A stretch of DNA of 41,376 nt from Blattamonas nauphoetae (GCA_033064195.1 JARBJD010000493.1:1-41376); one strand, 5' to 3'. Shown: positions 1-8,684, numbered from the stretch's first letter. Notes: generated from the sequence alone by a model not told the origin. Numbers and translations: made by a program.

Positions 1-1
1 A

Positions 2-241
2 TTTCTAAATCTCATTCCCTTCGTTGGACCATTGATTTCTAAGGTAGCACAGACAGGTGTTGAAATGATTCCAGATGTGAAGTCGGATCAGCAAATCCAT
101 GCAGAAAAGATGGCACAGTATGAGCAAGCAATGAATGAAGGAAACACAGCAGTTGCGACTAAACTCAGAGGAGAAATACTGAGACTTGAAGAAAAGCTGA
201 AACCAAAAGCGAAGAAACCAAAAAAGAAAAAGTCTCGCTAG
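2..241 (+). CDS. Small protein with basic tail, 5' end outside window
   Basis: The frame is open from the first bases of the window, so the true start probably lies to the left; the first in-frame ATG is at 65. The visible part begins with a hydrophobic stretch (LNLIPFVGPLISKVA), continues with a charged helical segment that could be a short coiled coil, and ends in a lysine-rich tail (KKPKKKKSR). It lies 72 bases before the first capsid-like gene on the same strand. A hydrophobic or amphipathic segment followed by a basic tail would suit a minor virion protein that binds membrane or DNA, but this is inference only. I do not recognise the family. Confidence 0.45.
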   Translation, partial: FLNLIPFVGPLISKVAQTGVEMIPDVKSDQQIHAEKMAQYEQAMNEGNTAVATKLRGEILRLEEKLKPKAKKPKKKKSR

Positions 242-294
242 AGGCTTCGAACCCTTTCAGAGAAAAAGTAACTAGAGTTAAAGCATAAATGTAA

Positions 295-312
295 TTTTTT
301 ATTTTTGTTAAA
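295..312 (+). promoter_or_regulatory. T-rich motif before first capsid-like gene
   Basis: A run of the form TTTTTTATTTTTG followed by TTAAA abuts the ATG at 313. Close copies stand before the genes at 2226 and 3952 and, in a related form, before the minus-strand genes at 5396 and 7697. The fixed position against the start codon suggests a promoter or start element of the virus-like unit. Because each copy also follows the preceding stop codon closely, a role in transcript termination is possible. Confidence 0.5.
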
Positions 313-2178
313 ATGAACTCGCATATAACACATCTGACAAACAAAAGAACTGGAGCATCATCTTTGACTGGAAATACCACAGGAAGGATAGAATACACAA
401 GAGATGACATGGGTCAAATACAACAACAACTGATGTCCGAACATCACATTAATTACCTCATGAATGATGGAGCCCACAGTACTTCCATTCAGGAATTGAA
501 ACCATCGGAGAATGCACGATTCTATACAGGGCAAGAGATAATCATTCCACTGACTGGTAATCAAGACATTTGTCAAATCGATGATTCCTTCATTACATTC
601 ACAATGACAGCAACACTGAAACTCAATAATTGGAAGACAACTGATGGTAAAATCGGATCGTACATGAATGAGAGAATATTCATTTTCGTTGGACTCAAAC
701 ATTCGGCATCAATCTTTCGTGACCTTACTGTTCTTCACAACAATCAAAGAATCATCAGCACAACAAACAATGATGTATCAATGGAGTCTCACATCTACAA
801 TATGATCAAACCTAAGAGTCAATTGGAGAATCGAAAACATTGTCACACACCTTGGCAGAATGCATGGAATCATGATGAATCAGTTGCTGGTGTGTATATT
901 CCATTATCGGATTTCACAACGACGTCTGGAACAGGAGTGTTTCAAGACACAATCGATGTGCCAATTCGTGTGTCGATTAATCTTGAAGATCTTCTCATTT
1001 TCTCAGGGATGACTGACTATCCAAAATGTCTCTTTGGTGATTTGAAATTGAGTGTGCACATGAATGAGGATGCGTTTGTTTGTTGTTCTGTTAATCCTGA
1101 ACTCACTTTGAAAGATACACTATCATCACTCGTAACTGGTACAGCAGCAGCACCAACTATTAAGGCAGCAATTCTCAATTGTATTCAACATCGTCCATAT
1201 TTCTTAAACAATCTCGTAACCTCATGCACAAAGAACTTCGTTCAAATTGGTCAATCATTTCTCCAACCAACTGTCACAAAAGACATTGTATGCTCAACAG
1301 CCAATGTCGTGACAACAGAACCTGAATTTGTCGATCAGTACATCTCATTAAACGTCACAAACTATCGGATTGATGATGTATGTTGCATGAGTGTTGGATA
1401 CAAAATGAAAGATGGTGCGAAAGAGAATCTGAAGCAGATGTACACAAATCGTCCTGGAACAATTCCAGCAGAAAAGATCTCATTCTATCCATTTCAGAAG
1501 GCCCCAACAGCAACAGGAATTGATTGTACTCAGCAAATGGTAGTGGTGAATACAAAGGATCTTATGCTTCTCTTTCGTCATTACGACAATGAAGTCACTT
1601 GTTTCCACAATCCAATGCAGAAGAATATTCAAGTGACTTTACAAAACAGGTATTATCCAGAACAACCGACAACAACTATTGGAGCTCGCTTCTATCAGTT
1701 TGCATTGTCAACTCTCAATCTCGATTCGTACCTAGCTGTTCCTGATGATTTGGAGCGATCACTGACGGATTCTCTTGTGGAAGAGAAACTCACTGGTGAC
1801 GGAACATATCCAAATGAAACAATGACAAGAGTTCGTCCAGTTCATGACAATACTGACTTCCTTCTGTGCTTTCCTACTCAGAGAAGTGGATGTCCAACAA
1901 ACTGCAATGATTCGATCAGTTCAAAAGGAAATACTGCTGTCACTTTAAGATCACATCCAATCTATCAAGGCAATCTCGACACATTCTACAATGTTTACAA
2001 TCCAAGTCAGAGTGGTGGTGATATGACAACATTTACACATCCTCCTGCACCGATTCTAGCAACAACTGCTACCACGTGGTGGGTATTTCGATACAGCAAT
2101 GGTGAACCAAAAGTTGAGTACAATCCTAATCACACATTGAAAGCATTACATAAAGATTTAGGAATTATTCCAAATTGA
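313..2178 (+). CDS. Capsid-like protein 1 of virus-like element
   Basis: This 621-residue open frame starts at an ATG placed directly behind the T-rich motif. It is paralogous to the next gene. Both have an N-terminal block ending in a region like HDESVAGVYIPL (next gene: MDPSVCGFYYVP), then a block like DYPKCLFGDLKLSVH (next gene: QYPNSIFGNLRLRFH), and a C-terminal block like QGNLDTF...PPAPILATTATTWWVF. The protein is rich in predicted beta strands and lacks a signal peptide or membrane span. Two large beta-rich paralogs next to a fibre gene are best read as major-capsid or hexon-type proteins, perhaps double jelly-roll. The assignment is by layout and remembered resemblance to proteins of Polinton-like elements, not by a search. 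Confidence 0.6.
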   Translation: MNSHITHLTNKRTGASSLTGNTTGRIEYTRDDMGQIQQQLMSEHHINYLMNDGAHSTSIQELKPSENARFYTGQEIIIPLTGNQDICQIDDSFITFTMTATLKLNNWKTTDGKIGSYMNERIFIFVGLKHSASIFRDLTVLHNNQRIISTTNNDVSMESHIYNMIKPKSQLENRKHCHTPWQNAWNHDESVAGVYIPLSDFTTTSGTGVFQDTIDVPIRVSINLEDLLIFSGMTDYPKCLFGDLKLSVHMNEDAFVCCSVNPELTLKDTLSSLVTGTAAAPTIKAAILNCIQHRPYFLNNLVTSCTKNFVQIGQSFLQPTVTKDIVCSTANVVTTEPEFVDQYISLNVTNYRIDDVCCMSVGYKMKDGAKENLKQMYTNRPGTIPAEKISFYPFQKAPTATGIDCTQQMVVVNTKDLMLLFRHYDNEVTCFHNPMQKNIQVTLQNRYYPEQPTTTIGARFYQFALSTLNLDSYLAVPDDLERSLTDSLVEEKLTGDGTYPNETMTRVRPVHDNTDFLLCFPTQRSGCPTNCNDSISSKGNTAVTLRSHPIYQGNLDTFYNVYNPSQSGGDMTTFTHPPAPILATTATTWWVFRYSNGEPKVEYNPNHTLKALHKDLGIIPN

Positions 2179-2205
2179 AAACATTAAAAGAAAATAATGA
2201 TATTG

Positions 2206-2225
2206 TATTTTTTATTTTTCTATAA
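2206..2225 (+). promoter_or_regulatory. T-rich motif before second capsid-like gene
   Basis: The spacer of 47 bases between the two capsid-like genes ends in ATTTTTTATTTTTCTATAA directly before the ATG at 2226. It repeats the motif seen before 313 with few differences, which argues for a conserved control site rather than chance AT richness. Confidence 0.5.
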
Positions 2226-3920
2226 ATGAGAAGTTTCAGATCTAATCAATCAAAACCAACATCGACATTAATTGAGCAAATCGAAGTGCAATCATATCTG
2301 CCAAAACAATGGGATTCAGAACCTCACATCTACTCAATCCAAGAAGTGCATCCAACAAATCCTCCAATGCCATGCAGAATTGGAGATGAGATTGAAGTCC
2401 CACTGTGCTATGACGGACATGATGTGACTGAGTTTTCGAAGAGTCATTTGCGAATTGATCTAACGATTCCTGTTCCATATACATATCCATCAGATGCAGA
2501 TGCTTCAGAGTCAGCTGGATTGTACGGAATGTTCTACGGATATAAGTCATCATCAGATGCAATTCGAGACATGAGACTGGTTGACAGTAAAGGAAACATT
2601 ATTGACAATACACTCCAGAATAATCATGTTCACGAATCATTTCTGTATCACACTTTCAAGTCGTATGAAGAGAAAAACAATATGAAGCATTGCTATAGTC
2701 TTTTTGAAAATGTTCAGAGAATGGATCCAAGTGTGTGTGGATTCTACTATGTTCCAACACTCAATGGGCAGAAAAAACCATACACTGCAACGATTCCACT
2801 GGTTATTCCGTTTGTGAATCTCCTTCCACTGAGTACGTTTGATCAGTATCCAAATTCGATCTTCGGAAATTTACGTTTGAGATTTCATTTGACCACTGAT
2901 TCACTAGTGTATTGTCCCATTCGAACTTCAACTGTTGTAAGAAAAACACTTGAGATGATGAAAGATCGATATCCAGATAAAGACGAGCCTCGTCTCGCAC
3001 CAGAAGGGCAAATGAGTCTCATGTTCGATGGAGAATACTCTAATTTGACACAGGAATTTACACAAATTGGTAATCCAATACTTCAATTCGATGACAATAT
3101 AATGCCTTCTGTGAATTCATTTTACATTTCATATATCAAAACCAAATCCTTCACAGCCACTGTTCTTTCATCTTCGATAGATACAGTGTCTTCGATTTGT
3201 TACGGATATCAAATCACTGATGCAACGAAGCAGTCACTCTTCAACACATATTCAAAGACTCTGTATGTCCTGAAAGCTGAAAGAATTGACACTCAATCAT
3301 TTCAATCACAAGCAACAGCAATGGGAGTGAGATCAAACATCAGTATCAAGCTCAACAATCTCATGAATCTTATGTGCTTATTCCCTGAAAGACCAAATGA
3401 ATGTACAGTCTTCAGAAATCCTCATTATGTTGGCTTATTCGAAATGCTTGGATCCAACTTTCCCAATTTCCCGATGTCAACACTCTCGCCAGAGTTCTAT
3501 CAAATGATGATGGTGAATGGTGATTTTCTCGGTTGTTCCGCGACGGAAGAGTTTGAGAATTCAATCTGTATGTCACGCAATTCTACCTGTTTTGGAAAGG
3601 AGTTCAAGAGAACCAGAGCAGTTACGGATGCTACTTCATTCACATTCATGGTTCCAACAGATCGAAGTGAAATCGCTGGTGGAGAAGAAGGTATTTCAAC
3701 AGCAGAATCAGTGAATATCGTCTACAGAGGATCACCAATCAATCAGGGAGAACTCGATCCATATTTCACCTCAACTCCAGAAGGTCCTCCTCCTCCAATT
3801 CTAGCACTACATCAAGCAACATACTGGTTATTCTGGATTGAAAATGGACAACCACGAGTGCGATATGTCATTGATCGTCGACTCCAAGAAGCCTATGAAG
3901 AAGTGAAGAGAGGATATTAA
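2226..3920 (+). CDS. Capsid-like protein 2, paralog of its neighbour
   Basis: The 564-residue frame begins at the ATG behind the T-rich motif and ends with TAA. It aligns by eye along its whole length with the upstream 621-residue protein: the shared blocks are around residues 150-180 (HESFLYHTF, DPSVCGFYYVP), about 200-235 (DQYPNSIFGNLRLRFHL), and the C-terminus (QGELDPYF, PPPPILALHQATYWLFW). The paralog is shorter mainly through loop differences. Tandem duplication with strong divergence suggests two capsid proteins with different places in the particle, or a capsid and a penton-like partner. Which of the two is the main capsid protein cannot be told from sequence alone. Confidence 0.6.
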   Translation: MRSFRSNQSKPTSTLIEQIEVQSYLPKQWDSEPHIYSIQEVHPTNPPMPCRIGDEIEVPLCYDGHDVTEFSKSHLRIDLTIPVPYTYPSDADASESAGLYGMFYGYKSSSDAIRDMRLVDSKGNIIDNTLQNNHVHESFLYHTFKSYEEKNNMKHCYSLFENVQRMDPSVCGFYYVPTLNGQKKPYTATIPLVIPFVNLLPLSTFDQYPNSIFGNLRLRFHLTTDSLVYCPIRTSTVVRKTLEMMKDRYPDKDEPRLAPEGQMSLMFDGEYSNLTQEFTQIGNPILQFDDNIMPSVNSFYISYIKTKSFTATVLSSSIDTVSSICYGYQITDATKQSLFNTYSKTLYVLKAERIDTQSFQSQATAMGVRSNISIKLNNLMNLMCLFPERPNECTVFRNPHYVGLFEMLGSNFPNFPMSTLSPEFYQMMMVNGDFLGCSATEEFENSICMSRNSTCFGKEFKRTRAVTDATSFTFMVPTDRSEIAGGEEGISTAESVNIVYRGSPINQGELDPYFTSTPEGPPPPILALHQATYWLFWIENGQPRVRYVIDRRLQEAYEEVKRGY

Positions 3921-3926
3921 ATTGAA

Positions 3927-3942
3927 TATTTTATTTTTGTAG
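3927..3942 (+). promoter_or_regulatory. T-rich motif before 136-residue gene
   Basis: The motif ATATTTTATTTTTGTAG lies 10 bases before the ATG at 3952, a slightly longer gap than for the capsid-like genes. It follows the preceding stop codon by only a few bases. Confidence 0.45.
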
Positions 3943-3951
3943 AAATCACAA

Positions 3952-4362
3952 ATGGTCAAACGTTATTTCTCAATTCAGAATTCTCACACTGCTCAACTCC
4001 CTCCTGATTTTACCAATTCTAGAAAACAAAAATACATCTACTTTCTTGACTGCAAACTCATCCATGTGAAAGAAGAGACAAGTGATGCATCGACAGTCGT
4101 TTCAAAGGATATTCCTCAGCACATCACAATTCATGGTGATTGGATCCAGACTGACGCATTCAATGACTCGTTTGTTGCTTTCTGTAACGAACAGATTGCG
4201 AAGCGAAAGAAGTGGGAATTAACTACTCGACAATCAATTGTGAAGATCTGGTTCAAAGACAGTTCTGGTGAACCAATCGAGATGAAAACTAAAGAGTTAA
4301 TCAATGGAAAAATAATCAAGGAGTATTATGAATTTCTGGTTGAGCTCATGTTGGAATATTAG
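3952..4362 (+). CDS. Small structural-type protein of virus-like element
   Basis: This 136-residue frame starts at the first ATG after the T-rich motif and ends with TAG. It has a compact, mixed alpha/beta look with a C-terminal segment VKIWFKDSSGEPIEMK and a final FLVELMLEY. It follows the capsid-like pair on the same strand with a 31-base spacer, so it probably belongs to the same expression unit. A segment of this kind (IWFKD...G.PI, then a hydrophobic C-terminal strand) is familiar to me from small proteins next to capsid genes in virus-like elements, but I cannot name the family. It could be a minor capsid or assembly protein. Confidence 0.5.
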   Translation: MVKRYFSIQNSHTAQLPPDFTNSRKQKYIYFLDCKLIHVKEETSDASTVVSKDIPQHITIHGDWIQTDAFNDSFVAFCNEQIAKRKKWELTTRQSIVKIWFKDSSGEPIEMKTKELINGKIIKEYYEFLVELMLEY

Positions 4363-4380
4363 TCATTGTTTCGATCAGGG

Positions 4381-4396
4381 AATTTTATTTTTGTAT
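4381..4396 (+). terminator. T-rich motif between convergent genes
   Basis: The sequence AATTTTATTTTTGTATG lies between the 3' ends of a plus-strand gene (stop at 4362) and a minus-strand gene (stop at 4481). No plausible plus-strand gene starts behind it. Its place at a convergent junction is the main reason to think the motif may also act in transcript ending. Confidence 0.3.
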
Positions 4397-4480
4397 GAGT
4401 TCATTGATGAGTGTCTGTTGTTGCCCGACAATGCTTCTCAGTTCCTGAATGGCTTTGAGACAGAAGCAAGAGAGTTCTGC

Positions 4481-5236
4481 TTAATCAACTTGAAGACAAT
4501 CTGGATTAGAATCATTCACAACCTCTGTGAATATCTCTTGGATCTGTTGTGCAATCACTCCAATGTGCTTCTTCTCTCTTTCCTTCTTCAAGCATTCACA
4601 TTTCTCTTTGCAGTTCTTCAAGTGTTCTTCATCAGTCTCATTTTCAAGTTGTTTTGTCACTTTGTTGATCTTCGAGTCGAATGTGTTGAATTGATACTGC
4701 ACAATTTCAACTTTATTCAGTTGCTCGAGAACATCAGGGTATGGTTCAATATTTCTTTTCACTCTTCTGTCTGACAGTTGAGAAAAACTTCCTGTTGTGG
4801 ATATTGAAAACACTCCTGAACCAGTATCCTCATCGTAGTAATACAAAGCTGGTGAGTCACATGGTGACCACATAATGATACCATCACCATTGAACTGAAT
4901 TCCTGAAGTTTCTGAAATTGATTGTGAGATTGAAATGCCAGACTTAAATGTTGATGATGGATAAGTGCCAGGATACTTCGGAAGTGATCCCTCTGAGATA
5001 GTCCACTTCGCTCCATTCACATTGATCAATCCTCCAATTGTTGGTGTCGTGATCGATCCATTTGTGCTCACAACTTTTTGGATTGAAGATATCGCTGTCT
5101 TATGTCCTTCTGTTGTCTTCAGTAGTGTGTCTATCACTGCTGCATTCTCGCTGGTCGTCGAGAGATTATGATCAATCATTTTCTCTATCATTTGTGAATT
5201 GTATTTTTGTCGATTCATTTTTGGTTGCTCTTTCAT
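4481..5236 (-). CDS. Fibre protein with S74-type chaperone domain
   Basis: The minus-strand frame has an N-terminal helical region, a middle part rich in Gly, Ser, Thr and Ile that looks like a beta-structured shaft, and a C-terminal domain with the hallmark of peptidase S74 (intramolecular chaperone of tail spikes and fibres): SDRRVKRNI at about residue 155, then VLEQLNKVEIVQYQF, a charged helical insert, and IGVIAQQIQEIF. In the family this domain helps trimer folding and cuts itself off, with the Ser of the SD.R.K motif as nucleophile and the Lys in the dyad; both are present. I chose the ATG at 5236 because an AT-rich stretch like the unit's start motif lies directly behind it; the frame is open a little further to 5269. 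Such a protein most likely forms a receptor-binding fibre on the particle. Confidence 0.75.
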   Translation of the reverse strand: MKEQPKMNRQKYNSQMIEKMIDHNLSTTSENAAVIDTLLKTTEGHKTAISSIQKVVSTNGSITTPTIGGLINVNGAKWTISEGSLPKYPGTYPSSTFKSGISISQSISETSGIQFNGDGIIMWSPCDSPALYYYDEDTGSGVFSISTTGSFSQLSDRRVKRNIEPYPDVLEQLNKVEIVQYQFNTFDSKINKVTKQLENETDEEHLKNCKEKCECLKKEREKKHIGVIAQQIQEIFTEVVNDSNPDCLQVD

Positions 5237-5396
5237 TGAAATTAAAATTTTTGATTCCCTCATGAACATACGTCACAGGCACATTATTTCTGACATACTC
5301 AGAGACTAGCGAACAGTTCTCTTCTCTCATTGATTCAATTAATGCTTGTTCTGAACATACTCGACGTCTTTCGTTGTACATCTCAGTTGGATTCAT
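5172..5396 (-). CDS. Small protein with ENC...SEY repeat domain
   Basis: The 74-residue frame starts at an ATG directly behind a T-rich motif on the minus strand and overlaps the 5' end of the fibre gene. Residues 17-48 (ALIESMREENCSLVSEY, then VPVTYVHEGI) match the first repeat of the gene at 7103-7537. The pattern, a short helix, a conserved Asn-Cys pair, a Ser-Glu-Tyr, and a strand with PVTY..EG, resembles small repeat domains of giant-virus and phage proteins that often lie next to nucleases. Function is unknown; nucleic-acid binding is a guess. Confidence 0.45.
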   Translation of the reverse strand: MNPTEMYNERRRVCSEQALIESMREENCSLVSEYVRNNVPVTYVHEGIKNFNFNERATKNESTKIQFTNDREND

Positions 5397-5430
5397 TTAA
5401 TACAAATTAAAAAATTCAAAAATAAATTTT
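5397..5430 (-). promoter_or_regulatory. Minus-strand copy of T-rich motif
   Basis: Read on the minus strand this is AATTTATTTTTGAATTTTTT followed by AATTTGTATTAA, directly before the ATG at 5396. The same double form, ending in TTTTTTAATTTGTAT, precedes the ATG at 7697. It is the reverse-strand counterpart of the motif before the capsid-like genes. Confidence 0.5.
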
Positions 5431-7102
5431 CAATCGTTGTTTTCTCAGTTTTGGATTTTTCACTCAGATCGAGGATCAATGGGTTCGATCACTGATTTCT
5501 CAACAATATGTATTCCGTTCCAATTCGTCGCGTTTTGGATTCTCCGGAACTGTAGGATCATAGTGGTATGCTCCGTTTTTTCGTTTTTCCGAACTTTTGC
5601 AGAGTAGTGCGGACTTTCAGGATCGGTCGTGGATCTCGGTACTTTTATGTAAAAACGGGTATGCCACTCTCATTTCTCTCTTTTTTCACTCTTGTTTTAG
5701 AAGTTTTTGATGGAATTGTCACTTCATTTTCACTAGTTATGTTTTCATTTTTCACCTCACTTCCGTCTTCGTTTTCTCATTGATTCTCCTTTTTAACCAC
5801 TTCATTCATGTTTCTTTCGACTAAACTTTTTCTCTAATACAACACACTAATTTCCGTTAAGTGAAGATTCCGGACTTTTACCGAGATCTCACTTTCAACG
5901 GCTCACTTCATATCTCGGAATTTTTCCGTAATCTTCATCATATCACGTACATTTTTGAATCATTTTTGTTGTTTTTAAGAGAGAAAAACCGGAACACAGA
6001 CCTAATTTTCACTATTGACGCCACATTTCACACAGTTTTCACGATCGTCAATTTCCCTCTCAGTTTCATACTTGCCCGTTTCGTTCATGCTTGTTTCGCT
6101 TTCATTTACTCTGTTTTTGTGAAAAAGTTGATGAAAATTTGACTAAAATGATGTGCTAGTGAAGTGAGAACGGCACACAAAATGGAAGTGAATTGAGCAA
6201 AATGAAGAGGAGTGATGAAGAGATCAAATGTGAAATGGGGAGAGAAAGTGATGAAATGAAAGTGACTACAGTCGGTTTTGAAGTGACAAAAACGGTCAAA
6301 AGTTGAGAAGTGAAAACATGAAAAAGTGACTTTATGAGAGAACTATCCGACAAAATCTCCTCAAAATCCGAGCACACCTTACTCATACCGTGAGAAAGAA
6401 GGATTTGTAACGAAATTCAGATCAAAAAACCCATAGTGTCAAAATGTTGGTGCAAATGTGTCGTCACAAGTGTGATCGAAAAACCGACCCTCCAGAGCGA
6501 ACTATAGGTGATGTACAACCAGAATTCTCAAAAAAGCGTCGCTTGAGTGCGATTGTGAAGTGGTTGACGTGAAATCAATGAGAAATGAAAATTGACAAAA
6601 AATTGTGAAAACGATCGCATGTCGAGGATCGTCAGAACCGAATGACGCGAATACCTGTCCACTACCGATTTGACACGTTTTGAGACCATCAGAGGGCGAA
6701 AAGTGACGTGTTGGAGAAGAGCGAGACGTCACTTTCTCCTCCTTAAAAATTTTGTCATTTTAAAAAAATGTTGTGGGGTCGGATCAAACTTTTTTTTCAA
6801 AAGTGCTTTTTTCCTAAAATTTCACCTATCAACATCAATTTCGTAATTTTAGAACGTGTTTGAACACAATTTGAGACATAATTCGGTTCATAGTGGCGAA
6901 ATCTGAACATCGACTTTTTCGTCACTTTTTCGACCTAAGTTCGGCACACAGCTCGACGAATTCCCAACCGATTTTCATCGGGATTGTCTTGGTCGATGAC
7001 CGACAGTGTCCCCGAGATTTTAGAATTTTTTTCAGAATTTTTCGAAATGGTTATCATGTTGGATTTCAGTGATTTGTGGTCAAAAATAGATTTTCAGTAT
7101 TT
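5431..7102. other. 1.7 kb without a clear gene, composition switch
   Basis: No frame here looks like a protein. The plus strand is rich in pyrimidines up to about 6145, with many TCACTT words, and then becomes purine-rich with many AGTGA words up to about 6750. The left and right halves are therefore loose inverted copies in composition and motif. This could be a non-coding control or end region of the virus-like element or host DNA next to it. Confidence 0.4.
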
Positions 7103-7537
7103 TCATGACCTTTCGTGGTACTTTCTCAAGTGAGGACGGTCTCCAAAATACAACCAATTGTCCAAGCGAACGTAATACTCATTCTTTGTTCGTAAATCGC
7201 GATATTTGAATGGCTCAAGTACCTTTGTGTATGTTCCAATGGGTTCACAATTCTCTTTTTTCAATTCATTTTCAACAAACGATTGTGTGTATCGTTTTCG
7301 TTTGTTCTGATGAGTTCTGAATCCTTTCATCCATTTTGATGGGATTACTATCCATTCAATTCCTTCATGTCGATATGTTACTGGAGTACTTGAATGAGTG
7401 TATTCAGAAATGAGTTCACAATTCTCATTTTTCATTGATTCAATAAGCTTCTCTTTTGTACAACGATTTGCTGGTCGAAGATATTTCTGGCGATTCAGAT
7501 GTGGTCTGTATCCTTTGACGAAACTATTGACGTACAC
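7103..7537 (-). CDS. Protein with two small repeat domains, virus-like element
   Basis: The 144-residue frame holds two copies of a small domain. The first has LIESMKNENCELISEY, then TPVTYRHEGIEW and a segment with GFRTH; the second has LKKENCEPIGTY, then EPFKYRDL, ending in GDRPHLRK. The first copy matches the small protein at 5172-5396, so the two genes are related. The pattern resembles repeats in large DNA virus and phage proteins. This gene looks affected by the decay noted for the element. A DNA-binding or nuclease-associated role is possible but not shown. Confidence 0.4.
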   Translation of the reverse strand: MYVNSFVKGYRPHLNRQKYLRPANRCTKEKLIESMKNENCELISEYTHSSTPVTYRHEGIEWIVIPSKWMKGFRTHQNKRKRYTQSFVENELKKENCEPIGTYTKVLEPFKYRDLRTKNEYYVRLDNWLYFGDRPHLRKYHERS

Positions 7538-7697
7538 TTGATAAGTTTCATCTGGTTTCTCTTCGAGATAGTATTCGAAAGTGCTTCCTGTGAGATATGT
7601 TGTTCCTTGTCGATTGAGGAGTTGGAGGTGATTTCATTTTCAAATCTTCTTTGTCCAAAATTTCCAGTAGTTGTGTTGGTGTCAAGACGCTGCTCAT

Positions 7698-7724
7698 TTT
7701 ATACAAATTAAAAAATTGAATAAA
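7698..7724 (-). promoter_or_regulatory. Rightmost copy of T-rich motif
   Basis: Read on the minus strand, a TTTTTTTATTCAATTTTTT stretch followed by AATTTGTATAAA precedes an ATG at 7697. It is the last sign of the virus-like element on this side and is used here as its provisional right limit. Confidence 0.4.
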
Positions 7725-7725
7725 A

Positions 7726-8259
7726 AAAGAAATCGACGTTGTTTTCTAAAAGTACTCAAAATTTGCTTCAAAAAAGACACTTTTCAAGAGGTCCGTTTTT
7801 CGCCTTTATTTTTGAATTTACGGCCAAATATTGACTACTCTGAAATGTCAATATTTTCAGTAGTAAGTGAGATGGAAATTAGAATGAGTCATATTAAAAA
7901 AAATCAATTGGCTCTGAGATTCAAAATGATTTCTCGTTCCAATTCTCCTAGGAGTATCACCTATGCCAGTTTGGTTCCCATTTCGCTTATACCACTACTC
8001 AGAGGGGGTGAAAATCAGAGTCAAACTGACTGTTTAGGTCTGAATACCTAGAAAGGGAAAACAAAAAATGTGAAAACAATTGTTCCCGACAATGATGAAT
8101 GGAAAAGGTTGAAAAGTTCATTCTTTTTCCGACAGAATCTCAAAATATTGATAAAAACGTTAGATCCAATACTTCTGTCCACAATACACCTATATTTTGT
8201 ATGTATGCCCGTTATTTTGAGTGTAGTGCTGCTGTTTCACGTCATTCAATTTTCTTATT
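7726..8259. other. No gene seen
   Basis: This AT-rich stretch lies between the virus-like element and the minisatellite. I see no convincing frame, RNA gene or repeat in it. Confidence 0.4.
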
Positions 8260-8684
8260 CGATGTTGAATTATTCGATTTCGATGTTGAATTATTATGTT
8301 CGATGTTGAACTATTCCGTTGCGATGTTGAACTATTTTGTTCGATGTTGAACAATTCGGTTTCGATGTTGAATTATTTTGTTCGATGTTGAATTATTATG
8401 TTCGATGTTGAACTATTCCGTTGCGATGTTGAACTATTTTGTTCGATGTTGAACAATTCGGTTTCGATGTTGAATTATTTTGTTCGATGTTGAACTATTT
8501 AGTTCGATGTTGAATTATTATGTTCGATGTTGAACTATTCCGTTGCGATGTTGAACTATTTTGTTCGATGTTGAACAATTCGGTTTCGATGTTGAATTAT
8601 TTTGTTCGATGTTGAACTATTTAGTTCGATGTTGAATTATTATGTTCGATGTCGAATTATTTTCCTGCGATGTTGAACTATTCA
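8260..8684. repeat. 21-copy minisatellite with higher-order pattern
   Basis: Twenty-one units of 20 or 21 bases start with CGATGTTGAA and differ in their second half. The unit types recur in order: ...TTATTATGTT, ...CTATTCCGTTG, ...CTATTTTGTT, ...CAATTCGGTTT, ...TTATTTTGTT, and in later rounds an extra ...CTATTTAGTT. One round of five units is followed by two rounds of six, so amplification happened in blocks of about 100-120 bases. The last two units are diverged. No gene overlaps it. Confidence 0.95.

Larger units (their letters stand above)
1..7725. mobile_element. Old endogenous virus-like element, partial
   Basis: This is a block of genes unlike the rest of the window. It holds two tandem capsid-like genes and two small genes on the plus strand. 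On the minus strand it has a fibre gene with an S74-type C-terminal domain and two genes sharing a small repeat domain. A T-rich motif sits just before most of the start codons. Capsid plus fibre genes in a compact, nearly intron-free layout suggest a Polinton-like or other small eukaryotic DNA virus. No polymerase, integrase, packaging ATPase or protease is visible, but the left end lies outside the window, so they may be there. I could not find a terminal repeat; the right end is set at the last motif. The part seen looks somewhat decayed, with about two breaks, while the capsid frames look whole, so the insertion is probably old but not ancient. Confidence 0.65.

Noticed and set aside
4328-4774. 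Plus-strand frame of 148 codons
   Set aside because: It lies opposite the fibre gene, which carries clear S74 motifs; it is a shadow.
8260-8684. CRISPR array
   Set aside because: Units are directly tandem without unique spacers, and no cas gene is near; the window is eukaryotic.
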